Assembly: GCA_030750865.1 (NCBI GenBank)
Contig: JASMHE010000002.1
Coordinates: forward strand, 1-64,000
Source: Alphaproteobacteria bacterium
Lineage (GTDB): Bacteria > Pseudomonadota > Alphaproteobacteria > Micavibrionales > Micavibrionaceae
Direction of reading: 5' to 3'
Length of the DNA stretch: 64,000 nucleotides
The notes under the pieces are model-generated. The model worked only from the letters and a program-made list of their open reading frames with translations, was not told the origin of the DNA and did no database searches. Both the position numbers and the translations under genes were made by a program. Below, piece by piece: positions 36,457-46,504 of the stretch (its first letter is position 1; each line of letters opens with the position of its first letter).

Positions 36457-36564
36457 AGATACCCCCAGACCCCGCAAATACACGTGAATCAAACGCATCA
36501 CTCTATTGCAGCGACGCCATTAATTTCCTAAACTTTTCACCTCAAATAAAAATGGGTTTAGACA

Positions 36565-37527
36565 ATGGGTTTTATGCGATCAAGAAAACATAGCTCCAGA
36601 CGAATGACACGCTTTGCAATGATGGCGCTGTTCGTTCTGTTCATCGGGATCATCTGGTACAGCTATCCGAAAAACGACACGCCTGATAATGCGGAAAATG
36701 TGCCGGTCATTCGTGCTGATGCACGCCCCATAAAGGTCACACCGGAAGATCCCGGCGGAATGGAAATCCTGTATCGTGACAGCACTATTTTCAATACGCT
36801 GAATAATGACGCAGAAGATGCGGAAAACCTGCCGCCCAATGTCGAAAATCTATTCGCCGATAAAGCGGATGAAAAACCGCTCCCCCGTGAAGATTTATTC
36901 GCAGACACACAGGGTGATATGCCACCTGCCCCGAATACAGCACCCGAAACGCGCGTAAGCACAAAAACAGACACCGACGCGACAGACGTTGCGCCCGTGC
37001 AAAAACCACAGGCCATCAAACAAGCCGCCGGACATAATGAAATGCCTGACGACGCACAGCCAAGCACACAGCCGGAACAAGACCGGAAATCGGAAAAACA
37101 GGATAACATCGCCGATGTGATTGCCGGGTTACAGCCATCACAAGAAACGAAGACACAACACGTTAGCGATGCACCAAAACCATCTATCAAACCAGCTACG
37201 CCCGCAAAACCGAAAACAGCGCGCGTCGACAAAACAGCCGAGCGCGCCGCACAGGTTGCCCCTGCGGCATCCGATGCACATTTTTACGTACAGCTTGGCA
37301 GCCTGAGTTCCGAACAAGCGGCACAAAATGCATGGAAAACATTCCAGCGCCAATTCCCTGCTGAACTGAATTCACTCGGCCTGCATATCGAAAAGGCTGA
37401 TCTTGGTACGCGCGGGACATATTACCGCGTTCAGGGTGGTCCGGTCACCGAATCGCAGGCCCGTTCAATTTGCAGTGTCATTTCGGCACAACGTCAGGGA
37501 GGCTGTCTTGTTACAAAAATTCGATAG
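36565..37527 (+). CDS. SPOR-domain inner-membrane protein
   Basis: The 320-residue protein has a basic N-terminus, one membrane helix (about 15-36), a long acidic, Pro/Lys-rich periplasmic linker, and a C-terminal SPOR domain (HFYVQLGSLSSEQAAQNAW through GGPVTESQARSICSV). SPOR domains bind denuded peptidoglycan at the division septum. It precedes nagZ and scpA, the usual alphaproteobacterial order, and overlaps the nagZ start by 20 bases. Confidence 0.9.
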   Translation: MGFMRSRKHSSRRMTRFAMMALFVLFIGIIWYSYPKNDTPDNAENVPVIRADARPIKVTPEDPGGMEILYRDSTIFNTLNNDAEDAENLPPNVENLFADKADEKPLPREDLFADTQGDMPPAPNTAPETRVSTKTDTDATDVAPVQKPQAIKQAAGHNEMPDDAQPSTQPEQDRKSEKQDNIADVIAGLQPSQETKTQHVSDAPKPSIKPATPAKPKTARVDKTAERAAQVAPAASDAHFYVQLGSLSSEQAAQNAWKTFQRQFPAELNSLGLHIEKADLGTRGTYYRVQGGPVTESQARSICSVISAQRQGGCLVTKIR

Positions 37528-38530
37528 ACGCTACGGCAATTTCCCCGCCCCTGTTATTTTCGGTCTGTCAGGCACCACACTGACCGCAGATGAAAAGGCG
37601 TTTTTGAAAGATGCCAATCCGCTGGGCATCATCCTGTTCAAACGCAATTGCGATACCCCCGACCAGATCAGCACATTGACCGCTTCGGTCTTTGAAACGC
37701 TGGGCCGCGTCGTTCCTGTTTTGATTGACCAAGAAGGCGGCCGCGTCCAGCGCCTGTCCGAACCACACTGGAAACCGTACCCGCCCGCAAGAGAATACGG
37801 TCTTGCCCTGACCCGTAATTTTGCCAACGGCAAGCAATTTATTATCGACACGGCGACCGAAATGGCAAACGACCTGACCGCGCTCGGCATTTCTGTGAAT
37901 TGCGCCCCTGTTATGGACATCACTTATGCCGAAACCGACGATTCGATCGGTGACAGATCCATTTCCAAAGACCCGTATATTGTATCCACCGTTGCGGGCA
38001 ACATCATCCGCACCTATGCCGAACACGGCGTTATCCCCGTTGCAAAACATCTGCCGGGACAAGGGCGCGCCACACATGACAGCCATAAGGATTTACCTGT
38101 CATTGACGCCACCCCCGAAGAAATGCGGCGCACTGACTATCTGCCGTACAAAGAGCTATCGACGAAAACATATAACGAAGCGCTATGGGGCATGGTCGCA
38201 CATGTCATTTATAATGCTTATGATTCCCGCGTGCCTGCATCCTGTTCACGCCGCGTAATCTGGGACGCCATTCGCGGGGATGTCGGATTTAACGGCTTAT
38301 TGATTTCCGATGATATTTGTATGGATGCCCTATCCGGCTACGGCGAAGCCAAACACAGAGCCAAAGCCGTCAACCGCGCAGGATGCGATATTATATTACA
38401 TTGCGACGGAAATCTGGATGATATGAAAGCCATTATGACGGAAATACCGGAGAAAATGCCGCTGACCTCCGTCGAGCGTTTCAACCTGTCGGTCGGCTGG
38501 GTCAACAGAAACTCCAAAAACAAAGCATAA
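37508..38530 (+). CDS. nagZ: Beta-N-acetylhexosaminidase NagZ
   Basis: The 340-residue glycoside hydrolase family 3 enzyme has the sugar-binding segment VAKHLPGQGRATHDSHKDLP and the nucleophile region LLISDDICMDAL. It removes GlcNAc from anhydromuropeptides in cytosolic cell-wall recycling. The usual KH(F/I)PG(H/L)G motif reads KHLPGQG here. The start is TTG 37508, 5 bases after AGGGAGG and inside the end of the SPOR gene; no ATG is available nearby. Confidence 0.93.
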   Translation: MLQKFDRRYGNFPAPVIFGLSGTTLTADEKAFLKDANPLGIILFKRNCDTPDQISTLTASVFETLGRVVPVLIDQEGGRVQRLSEPHWKPYPPAREYGLALTRNFANGKQFIIDTATEMANDLTALGISVNCAPVMDITYAETDDSIGDRSISKDPYIVSTVAGNIIRTYAEHGVIPVAKHLPGQGRATHDSHKDLPVIDATPEEMRRTDYLPYKELSTKTYNEALWGMVAHVIYNAYDSRVPASCSRRVIWDAIRGDVGFNGLLISDDICMDALSGYGEAKHRAKAVNRAGCDIILHCDGNLDDMKAIMTEIPEKMPLTSVERFNLSVGWVNRNSKNKA

Positions 38531-38539
38531 CAGCGCCTT

Positions 38540-39391
38540 ATGACAGAAGACAAAACGCCGGAACAACAAAATTCTGCGCCACAGTTCGAAGAAGACCCGC
38601 CGCGCGAAACCGTTGACGCTGACAATAGCAGTCACGGCATGCTGCTATTGAACATTGATGGTTACGAAGGGCCGATTGATGTCCTGCTTTCAATGGCCAA
38701 AGACCAAAAGGTCGACCTGACAAAAATCTCGATTTTACAGCTTGCCCGTCAATATCTTGCCTTCATCGATAAGGCGGTCGAAATGCAATTGGAACTGGCC
38801 GCTGAATATCTGGTCATGGCATCTTGGCTGGCCTATTTGAAATCCCGCCTGTTATTACCGAAACAGGATGACGAAGAAGAAATTGATGCGGAAACAATGG
38901 CCGAAGCCCTGCAATTCCAGTTGCGCCGCCTTGAAGCCATGCAAAAAGCGGCCGAAGACCTGTTCGCTCTGCCACAACTGGGACAAGATATCTTTCCGCG
39001 CGGCATGCCCGAGGGGCTGCGCACAAAAACACTTACGACCTACAGCATCACCCTCTATGACCTGCTGAACAGTTATGGTGTGATCCAGAAACGCAAGGAA
39101 GGCGAGAATTACGAATTACCGACATTCCACCTGATGTCGATGGAAAGCGCTTTTGAACGCCTCGGCAAAATGCTCGGAAAATTACCACGCAAAGGGCGGT
39201 ATAGCGTCTGGACGACATTACAAAGCTTCCTGCCAGATAATATCCGCGACCGTCTCTATGCGCGTTCCTCGGCCGCGTCGCTTTTCACAGCCAGTCTTGA
39301 AATGGCAAAACAAGGAGCTGTCGAAATCAAGCAAGACGGTCTTTTTCGCCCGATTTATCTGCGCGGAAAAGAACAAGATAGCGACGATTGA
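38540..39391 (+). CDS. scpA: Segregation and condensation protein A
   Basis: The 283-residue protein has the ScpA core: GYEGPIDVLLSMAKDQKVDL (about 36-55) and ASWLAYLKSRLLLP (about 94-107), with the C-terminal winged-helix region. It is the kleisin that binds SMC and ScpB. It ends the SPOR-nagZ-scpA run. scpB, which normally follows, lies 15 kb away on the other strand (54338-55012), suggesting a rearrangement. Confidence 0.93.
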   Translation: MTEDKTPEQQNSAPQFEEDPPRETVDADNSSHGMLLLNIDGYEGPIDVLLSMAKDQKVDLTKISILQLARQYLAFIDKAVEMQLELAAEYLVMASWLAYLKSRLLLPKQDDEEEIDAETMAEALQFQLRRLEAMQKAAEDLFALPQLGQDIFPRGMPEGLRTKTLTTYSITLYDLLNSYGVIQKRKEGENYELPTFHLMSMESAFERLGKMLGKLPRKGRYSVWTTLQSFLPDNIRDRLYARSSAASLFTASLEMAKQGAVEIKQDGLFRPIYLRGKEQDSDD

Positions 39392-39562
39392 GAAAAATAA
39401 GACGACAAACAAATCACCGGCACAGCGCAAACAAACGCACGCCACTCAAACCGTCAACATACCGCTAAAATACCGCAAAAAGACAACGTGAAATGCCGCA
39501 TAAATGCCGCGCGCCTTCTTCATTGACGACAAGACAATCAAACGACAATCGGCCCGCGCGCC

Positions 39563-42457
39563 TTAAACAGTCAGCGCCTCATCAACAAGCGCTTTCTGCT
39601 CTTCGATATGACGGGACAAGATACCCGTTGCCGGTGATGCCGCTTCCGGACGACCGACATAACGGGCGCGTTTGCATTTATGTTTGCTACTGATCAGCAT
39701 CTCTTCCAGACGCTCATTAACAAACGTCCATGATCCCATATTTTTCGGCTCTTCCTGACACCAGACAATTTCCGCTTCCGGGAATTGCGCCAGCTCTTCG
39801 CCTAAATCAGAATCAGGAAACGGATAAAGCTGTTCAAGGCGCAGCAGATACACATCTTTGATGCCGCGCTCATCACGTTCTTTCAGCAAGTCGTAATACA
39901 CCTTGCCGGAACAGATCACAACGCGCTTGATCTTCTTGCCGGAATGAATGCGGTCCTTGCCATCATCCCACAGGAAGCGGTGGAAAGAACTATCACCAAC
40001 AAATGCCGACACATCGGAAACGGCCTGCTTATGACGTAACAATGATTTCGGTGTCATGATAATAAGCGGCTTGCGGAAATCACGATGCATCTGACGACGC
40101 AAAGCATGGAAATATTGTGCAGGGGTCGTACAATTACAGACCTGCCAGTTATCTTCGGCACATTGTTGCAAGAAGCGCTCCAGACGCGCGGAGGAGTGCT
40201 CCGGCCCTTGCCCCTCATAGCCGTGCGGCAACAACATCACCAGACCGGACATCCGCAGCCATTTGCCTTCACCGCTACTGATAAACTGGTCAATATGAAT
40301 TTGCGCGCCATTGACGAAGTCACCAAACTGCGCTTCCCACAGAACAAGGGCGCGTGGTTCGGCCAGCGTATATCCATATTCAAACCCAAGTACAGCCGCT
40401 TCGGATAGCGGGCTGTCATGCACTTCAAAACGGGCCTGTTCATCATCAATATGTGCCAACGGGAAATATTTCTTATTCGTTGTCTGATCATATAATGTCG
40501 CGTGACGTTGCGAGAATGTACCACGGCCGCAATCCTGACCGGACAAACGCACATCGTAACCGTCCACGAGCAAACTGCCAAACGCCAGTGCCTCGGCCGT
40601 GGCCCAATCAAATGGTTGATCACCGGCAAACATGGCTTTTTTGGCCTTCATCAAACGGCCGATTTTGGAATTCAGATCAAACCCGTCCGGCACTGTTGTA
40701 ATACGGTCGCCGACCTGATCGAACAGCTCTTTGGTAATGGCCGTCGCACCGCGTCGCGGACCGCCCGACGCCACCTTCATGCCCGACCATGCACCTTCCA
40801 GATAATCAGCTTTATTCAACTTATAGGTATTGGCCGCTTCAAAAGCATCTTCCAGATCCTGTTTGAAATTCGCCGTCACTTCATCCACTTCGGATTCCAA
40901 CAAAACATTTTCAGCAATCAGCTTGTCGGCGTATTTCTCTCTGGTGGTTTTTTGTTTCGCAATTTTCTTGTACATCAATGGCTGCGTGAACATCGGCTCG
41001 TCGCCTTCGTTATGGCCATGACGACGGTAACAGAACATGTCAATCACAACGTCTTTGCGGAATTTCTGTCTGAACTCAATCGCAATACGTGAGGCATGCA
41101 CCACCGCTTCGGGGTCATCACCGTTCACATGGAAAATCGGTGCCGATAGCATCTTGGCTACATCTGTACAATACGGACCGGAACGGCCATACATCGGTGT
41201 CGTCGTGAAACCGATCTGGTTGTTGATAACAATGTGGATTGTACCGCCGACACGATAGCCCGGCAATTCGGAAATCATCAATGTTTCCGCCACAATGCCC
41301 TGTCCGGCAAACGCCGCATCACCATGCAACAATAACGGCATCACTTGCGTGGCTTCTGTGTCTTCTTTCTGGATTTGTTTCGCGCGCACCTTACCGATAA
41401 CCACCGGATTCACCGCTTCCAGATGAGATGGATTTGCCGTCAATGACAAGTGAACGGAATTGCCATCAAAATCACGATCACCGGATGTCCCGAGGTGATA
41501 TTTCACATCGCCCGAGCCCAGCACATCATCAGGATGTGATGATTTCCCCTGAAATTCGGCAAAGACCGCTGTAAACGGCTTGCCCATCACGTTTGTCAGC
41601 ACATTCAAACGGCCACGGTGTGCCATGCCCAATACGATCTCGTTCAGGCCAAGCTGCCCGCCACGTTTCATAATTTGCTCGATCGCTGGAATAGCCGATT
41701 CGCCGCCATCCAGACCGAAACGTTTCGTGCCCGGATATTTCACATGCAGGAATGTTTCGAACATTTCAGCCGCTGTCAGCCGTTCCAAAATGGCTTTCCG
41801 GCCATTCACTGTGAAATCTGTCTGGTTTTTAATGCCTTCGATACGCTCTTGAATCCACGCCTTTTCATCGGGATCCGACATATGCGTAAATTCAACACCA
41901 ATTTTGCCGCAATATGTCTTTTTCAGCACATCCATGATCTGGCGCAAGGTCGCATATTCAAGCCCCAGAACGTTATTGATAAAAATCTGACGATCATAAT
42001 CAGACGGCGAAAACCCGTAATGAGACGGGTGCAGTTCGGGGTGTTCTTCGATATCACGCAAGCCCAGCGGGTCCAGATCGGCAATCAAATGACCGCGCGC
42101 ACGATAGGCCCGAATAAGCATCAGCGCCCGCACAGAATCGCGCGTAGCTTCGCGCACATCACCTTGCATATGTCCCTGATTTGCAGCAGAAAGCGGCTTT
42201 GTCACACTTTCCGACATCATATAGGTTTCAGGACGCGCATGTTTGAAAGCGTTCCCTGATTTTCTATTTTCTTCGGGTGTCCAGCTGGCACCGTTTAATT
42301 CTGCAAGCAGAGCTGCTTCATCGTCCTGTAACCCGCCAAAGAAATCACGCCAGCTTTGATTAACCTGTGTCGGATTTTCCAAATATTGTTCGTAAAGATG
42401 CGCAATATATTCAGCATTGGTGCTATGTAAGACATTCGATAGATTATCAGGAGACAT
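39563..42457 (-). CDS. sucA: 2-oxoglutarate dehydrogenase E1 component
   Basis: The 964-residue protein spans the full E1o length: the N-terminal tail that binds E2 (NAEYIAHLYEQYLENP), GMAHRGRLNVL, the GDAAFAGQG thiamine-diphosphate region, and YRRHGHNEGDEP. It decarboxylates 2-oxoglutarate and loads succinyl onto SucB lipoyl groups. AAGGA lies 8 bases before the ATG. It is separated from sucB, usually its direct neighbour, by 12.7 kb and faces the other way. Confidence 0.97.
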   Translation of the reverse strand: MSPDNLSNVLHSTNAEYIAHLYEQYLENPTQVNQSWRDFFGGLQDDEAALLAELNGASWTPEENRKSGNAFKHARPETYMMSESVTKPLSAANQGHMQGDVREATRDSVRALMLIRAYRARGHLIADLDPLGLRDIEEHPELHPSHYGFSPSDYDRQIFINNVLGLEYATLRQIMDVLKKTYCGKIGVEFTHMSDPDEKAWIQERIEGIKNQTDFTVNGRKAILERLTAAEMFETFLHVKYPGTKRFGLDGGESAIPAIEQIMKRGGQLGLNEIVLGMAHRGRLNVLTNVMGKPFTAVFAEFQGKSSHPDDVLGSGDVKYHLGTSGDRDFDGNSVHLSLTANPSHLEAVNPVVIGKVRAKQIQKEDTEATQVMPLLLHGDAAFAGQGIVAETLMISELPGYRVGGTIHIVINNQIGFTTTPMYGRSGPYCTDVAKMLSAPIFHVNGDDPEAVVHASRIAIEFRQKFRKDVVIDMFCYRRHGHNEGDEPMFTQPLMYKKIAKQKTTREKYADKLIAENVLLESEVDEVTANFKQDLEDAFEAANTYKLNKADYLEGAWSGMKVASGGPRRGATAITKELFDQVGDRITTVPDGFDLNSKIGRLMKAKKAMFAGDQPFDWATAEALAFGSLLVDGYDVRLSGQDCGRGTFSQRHATLYDQTTNKKYFPLAHIDDEQARFEVHDSPLSEAAVLGFEYGYTLAEPRALVLWEAQFGDFVNGAQIHIDQFISSGEGKWLRMSGLVMLLPHGYEGQGPEHSSARLERFLQQCAEDNWQVCNCTTPAQYFHALRRQMHRDFRKPLIIMTPKSLLRHKQAVSDVSAFVGDSSFHRFLWDDGKDRIHSGKKIKRVVICSGKVYYDLLKERDERGIKDVYLLRLEQLYPFPDSDLGEELAQFPEAEIVWCQEEPKNMGSWTFVNERLEEMLISSKHKCKRARYVGRPEAASPATGILSRHIEEQKALVDEALTV

Positions 42458-42527
42458 CTTCAGATCCTTGTGTTGGGTTACGCTTTGGTACCAAGTCGAT
42501 TAGTAAATCATTTGTTATTATATATTG

Positions 42528-43175
42528 CTATGCGGAGACATATCCACGTTCGCTGAGCCTTTCTTCCAACGGCACCATCAGAATTTCGGACAGCTTTGCA
42601 AGCACAGTATATTCATCTGCGCTAATATTTAAAAACCTATAATCAATTCCACCCGCTTTTTTTGTGAATCCCGGTATGCACGACACCATCGCACAAATTT
42701 TCTCTTTGATCAGGGCGGCATAATACGCCATCTGGCTGTCGGCTTCTTCGGCATCATCGCCGTCTTCGCGATAGGCCATCGCCACCGCGATACCGATATC
42801 GACAAGATTTTGCCTGAATGTCATGACTTCGTCACTGTTTAACTGCTGCGCCATGAAACCGCGCACGTCTTCGCATTCCGCTCCGACATGATCTAGATTC
42901 ACATTCCACGCTGCCCAATCGGCCTTACGCGCCAATGTGGTTCGCATAATTTCTTCGACCAGTTCGGATTTCAAAAAATCTTCGGCAAATGCCGTAATAA
43001 TACTCTCAAGCGCCTGAATTTCAGCCTCGGACGCCCCTTCTCCGCCAGAGCGATCACTTTCGCTGACCCATAGTCCGACACGGTAAGGGAGCGCGATAAT
43101 TTTTTCCTGTTGTTCGGGTGTAAAGCGGCTCAAGTAAGCCGGCGCGGATTGCTGCGGAGGAGCTTGTTCATTCAT
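42528..43175 (-). CDS. Hypothetical protein, paralogue of its upstream neighbour
   Basis: The 215-residue protein shares with the gene at 43177 a IxxLPYRVGLWxSxxD start (about residues 30-45), a run of glycine and acid after it, and the C-terminal YRFLNISADEYTVLAKLSEILM pattern. It looks helical and cytosolic and matches no family I know. It starts 1 base after the neighbour's stop and precedes sucA by 70 bases, so the pair lies between sucD and sucA. Confidence 0.7.
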   Translation of the reverse strand: MNEQAPPQQSAPAYLSRFTPEQQEKIIALPYRVGLWVSESDRSGGEGASEAEIQALESIITAFAEDFLKSELVEEIMRTTLARKADWAAWNVNLDHVGAECEDVRGFMAQQLNSDEVMTFRQNLVDIGIAVAMAYREDGDDAEEADSQMAYYAALIKEKICAMVSCIPGFTKKAGGIDYRFLNISADEYTVLAKLSEILMVPLEERLSERGYVSA

Positions 43176-43176
43176 A

Positions 43177-43731
43177 TTATGATGCTTTCTTACTGACAGA
43201 TTTAACCATGACCTGTTTCAAACGCTCCAGCGCCTTTGCTTCAGGTTCGGAAATATTCAAATAGCGTTGCTTCATATCCGTTGTTTTGAAAAAAGACGAC
43301 AGCCCTTCCCAGAAGCTTTCCTTCTCTTCTTTCTTGTCCGGATCATAGGCATTTTCGTTATAGGCAGCGGCCACAGCCTCTGCAATCTTATAAAGCATGA
43401 TGCGGTACACTTTCATATCTTCGGCACCGCGGCGCTTTAACAATTCACGCAGCGCGACATGTGTATCCCTTAACGTATTTTCATTATAGCCCCGCCATTT
43501 CTTCCAGAGCTTTTTGTATTTCAATGTTTCGTGAACAGTTGCCTGTAAAAAAGGCGTTTGATCATGCGTTTTTGCAATAACCCGCAAAATACGTTCCAGT
43601 GCCTCAAGTTCATCCCGATCATCCTGACCACCGGGAACATCATCGGCAAGGCTCATCCATAAGCCGACCCGAAACGGTAAACTGACGATACGGAATTTTT
43701 CCGCATCTCCCATATTTTGAAACCAAGCCAT
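43177..43731 (-). CDS. Hypothetical protein, paralogue of its downstream neighbour
   Basis: The 184-residue protein (ATG 43731 after AAAGGAGAG) contains IVSLPFRVGLWMSLADD near its N-terminus and QRYLNISEPEAKALERLKQVM near its C-terminus, matching the next gene at both ends. The open frame extends 21 codons upstream without a ribosome site. Function unknown; likely cytosolic. The sucD terminator lies upstream (43796-43822), so the pair probably has its own promoter. Confidence 0.7.
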   Translation of the reverse strand: MAWFQNMGDAEKFRIVSLPFRVGLWMSLADDVPGGQDDRDELEALERILRVIAKTHDQTPFLQATVHETLKYKKLWKKWRGYNENTLRDTHVALRELLKRRGAEDMKVYRIMLYKIAEAVAAAYNENAYDPDKKEEKESFWEGLSSFFKTTDMKQRYLNISEPEAKALERLKQVMVKSVSKKAS

Positions 43732-43795
43732 ATCGCGTCTCTCCTTTGACAGATCATTATACCGATAAAGGTTAACAAAATAAATACAACACATA

Positions 43796-43822
43796 TAAAA
43801 AACGCGGCTTTTTGCCGCGTTT
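43796..43822 (-). terminator. Rho-independent terminator after sucD
   Basis: On the minus strand AACGCGGC-AAAAA-GCCGCGTT is followed by TTTT; an 8-bp GC-rich stem with a 5-base loop, 26 bases after the sucD stop. Confidence 0.88.
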
Positions 43823-43847
43823 TCAATAGAATAACTGCCGCGCAGAC

Positions 43848-44729
43848 TTAGGCTGCTTTCTTTGTGGCTTCCACAACAGCATCACCCAGACCGGCAGGAC
43901 TTTCGGACACAACAAAACCAGCCTCGCGCATGGCCTTCATTTTAGCTGACGCAGTATCGTCCGCACCGGAAATCAACGCACCGGCATGGCCCATACGTTT
44001 TCCGGGAGGGGCCGTCGCACCGGCAATAAAGCCTGCGATCGGTTTCTTATCTTTCAGACCTTTATAATATTCAGCCGCCTCGATTTCGGCCGTACCGCCG
44101 ATCTCACCGATCATCAGAATGCTTTCGGTTTCCGGATCATTCATGAACATATCAATACAATCAATAAAGTTCGTGCCGTTCACAGGGTCACCGCCAATAC
44201 CGATACAGGTTGACTGACCAAGACCAACAGCAGCCGTTTGCGCCACCGCTTCGTAAGTCAACGTACCGGAACGCGAAACAATCCCGACGGAACCACGTTT
44301 GTGGATATGGCCGGGCATAATGCCGATTTTGCATTCATCCGGCGTAATCACACCCGGACAGTTCGGCCCGATCAAGCGCGTTTTTGAACCTTCCAGTGCG
44401 GCTTTCACCTTCACCATGTCCAGAACAGGAATGCCTTCCGTGATACAAATTGCCAGTTCCACTTCCGCTTCAATCGCTTCGATAATGGCAGCTGCTGCAA
44501 ACGGAGGCGGCACGTAAATGACAGTCGCATTACAATCTGTGGCGTCTTTGGCCTCTTTCACTGTGTTAAAAACCGGCAGTCCCAAATGTTCCTGCCCGCC
44601 TTTCTTCGGTGTCACACCACCAACCATGTTCGTCCCGTAAGCAATCGCTTGTTCGCTATGGAACGTGCCTTGCGCTCCTGTAAACCCCTGGCAGATCACT
44701 TTTGTATCTTTTCCAACTAAGACTGACAT
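43848..44729 (-). CDS. sucD: Succinate-CoA ligase alpha subunit
   Basis: The 293-residue protein has the CoA-binding N-terminus ([17 protein letters not shown]), [13 protein letters not shown], and [12 protein letters not shown], whose histidine is phosphorylated in catalysis. With SucC it converts succinyl-CoA to succinate and makes ATP or GTP. GAGGAG precedes the ATG. It is split from sucC by a small membrane-protein gene and followed by a terminator. Confidence 0.97.
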   Translation of the reverse strand: MSVLVGKDTKVICQGFTGAQGTFHSEQAIAYGTNMVGGVTPKKGGQEHLGLPVFNTVKEAKDATDCNATVIYVPPPFAAAAIIEAIEAEVELAICITEGIPVLDMVKVKAALEGSKTRLIGPNCPGVITPDECKIGIMPGHIHKRGSVGIVSRSGTLTYEAVAQTAAVGLGQSTCIGIGGDPVNGTNFIDCIDMFMNDPETESILMIGEIGGTAEIEAAEYYKGLKDKKPIAGFIAGATAPPGKRMGHAGALISGADDTASAKMKAMREAGFVVSESPAGLGDAVVEATKKAA

Positions 44730-44765
44730 ATTTTTCTCCTCAAAATATCCTTTAATACGCGTTGT

Positions 44766-45026
44766 TTAGCGCTTTATCTGACGCTTTGTTTGAATTTTGC
44801 GTGCAACGAAAATGACAACAACAGCACCGCATGTTGCTGTGACGACAGAACCGATCAAACCAACGGCCTTAATACCAAGTAAACTGAACAAAAAACCACC
44901 GACAACGGCGCCCGCAATGCCCAACAATACGTTGCGCAGAATACCGTTTTGTTCCGCTTCCATGATTTTACCGGCGAGAACACCGGCAATACCACCGATA
45001 ACCAGAAAGACCAGAAACTCGATCAT
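44766..45026 (-). CDS. GlsB/YeaQ/YmgE-family small membrane protein
   Basis: The 86-residue protein has three hydrophobic, glycine-rich segments ([31 protein letters not shown], a final helix) typical of the transglycosylase-associated/GlsB family of stress-linked inner-membrane proteins. Its ATG shares one base with the sucC stop (TAATG), so it is translationally coupled to sucC. It lies inside the sucC-sucD pair, which is unusual. Confidence 0.85.
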   Translation of the reverse strand: MIEFLVFLVIGGIAGVLAGKIMEAEQNGILRNVLLGIAGAVVGGFLFSLLGIKAVGLIGSVVTATCGAVVVIFVARKIQTKRQIKR

Positions 45027-46228
45027 TACGCGGCCTCCTGCGCTTTTTGTGTCGCTTCGACGACTTTTTCAGCCGCATCAGCCAGATTATCCGCAGAGAT
45101 AATCGGCAAGCCGGAATTCGCCATCAATTCCTTACCTTTTTCAACATTCGTACCTTCAAGACGCACGACCAGCGGCACGCTCAAATCAACTTCTTTCGCT
45201 GCGGCAATCACACCTTCGGCAATCACATCACACTTCATAATGCCGCCAAAGATATTGACCAAAATGCCCTCTACACTCGGATCGGACAAAATAATCTTGA
45301 ACGCGGTTGTCACGCGCTCGGCTGTTGCGCCGCCACCAACATCAAGGAAGTTTGCCGGCTCGCCGCCTTTCAGCTTGATGATGTCCATTGTCGCCATCGC
45401 CAAGCCCGCACCATTGACCATACAGCCAATGTTGCCATCAAGGCGCACATAAGACAGATCGTTATCAGCCGCGATTTTCTCGTTCTCGTCTTCTTCAGAT
45501 TCATCGCGAAGCGCTGCAATTTCAGGATGACGGAACAGCGCGTTCGGATCGAAGTTAAATTTCGCATCCAGCGCCATCACTTCATCACCGGAAACAATCA
45601 TCGGGTTGATCTCGACGATTGAGGCGTCCAGTTCCATGTAACATTTATACAGATTCTTGAAGAACGGGATCGCGCTCTCTTTTGCCTTCCCGCTTAATTC
45701 CAAAGCGTCGGCCAGTTTTTCCGCATCGGCATCTGTAATACCACCGACAGGATCGATCGCCAGCTTGGTGATTTTTTCAGGGTGCGTTTCCGCAACTTCT
45801 TCGATATCCATTCCACCTTCGGTCGAAACCATGAAAGTGATTTTCGATGTCGCGCGATCCAGCAGCAAAGAACAGTAATATTCCTTTTCAATCTCAACAC
45901 CGTCGGTCACATACAAACGCTGCACGTCTTTACCTTCCGGGCCGGTCTGCTTGGTCACCAGCGTCTTGCCATACATAGCCTCTGCAGCGGCTTTTACCTC
46001 TTCAACCGTCTTGCAAAGACGCACGCCGCCCTTTCCTTCGGGGTTGTCCGTAAAGTGACCTGCCCCGCGACCGCCAGCATGGATCTGGGCTTTCACAACA
46101 TATAAATCCGTGTCCATGCTCTCGGCAGCTTTCACCGCCTCATCGACACTCATCGCCGCGATGCCCTTTGGCACAGTCACGTCGTATTTCTCTAACAGCT
46201 CTTTTGCTTGATATTCATGAATATTCAT
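45026..46228 (-). CDS. sucC: Succinate-CoA ligase beta subunit
   Basis: The 400-residue protein has the ATP-grasp start [28 protein letters not shown], the metal-binding EINPMIV region and [18 protein letters not shown]. It forms the nucleotide-binding half of succinyl-CoA synthetase. Its stop overlaps the start of the small membrane-protein gene, and sucD follows that. Confidence 0.97.
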   Translation of the reverse strand: MNIHEYQAKELLEKYDVTVPKGIAAMSVDEAVKAAESMDTDLYVVKAQIHAGGRGAGHFTDNPEGKGGVRLCKTVEEVKAAAEAMYGKTLVTKQTGPEGKDVQRLYVTDGVEIEKEYYCSLLLDRATSKITFMVSTEGGMDIEEVAETHPEKITKLAIDPVGGITDADAEKLADALELSGKAKESAIPFFKNLYKCYMELDASIVEINPMIVSGDEVMALDAKFNFDPNALFRHPEIAALRDESEEDENEKIAADNDLSYVRLDGNIGCMVNGAGLAMATMDIIKLKGGEPANFLDVGGGATAERVTTAFKIILSDPSVEGILVNIFGGIMKCDVIAEGVIAAAKEVDLSVPLVVRLEGTNVEKGKELMANSGLPIISADNLADAAEKVVEATQKAQEAA

Positions 46229-46448
46229 ACGTTGAACCCCGATTTACTATCTAAAATTTGTTCGTATTCAATTTTGCTCGTCACATGCTTGCTTATTAGA
46301 AGCAAACCGCCGATAAAATTCACCTGACACGACGGACGTAACACTTAGGGTTTATCAGAGTCGTACAGAGAAGAAAACCTAGAAACCGCAGTTTTTTACA
46401 AACAAACCACGCAATAAAATGAATATAATACATATTTTTATTATTTAT

Positions 46449-46477
46449 TTGACACATAAGTGTGTTTTATGTATTAT
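46449..46477 (+). promoter_or_regulatory. Strong sigma-70-type promoter
   Basis: Perfect TTGACA, a 17-base spacer and TATTAT (5 of 6) lie 28 bases before the TTG start of the gene at 46505. The AT-rich DNA just upstream may act as an UP element. This is the best match to the consensus I noticed in the window. Confidence 0.75.
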
Positions 46478-46504
46478 ACAAGTATATTAATTAGGAGAAA
46501 CGAC

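Noticed and set aside
46460-46504. ATG 46460 as start of the coiled-coil gene
   Set aside because: It lies within the -35/-10 promoter and has no ribosome site, while TTG 46505 has AGGAGA at good spacing.
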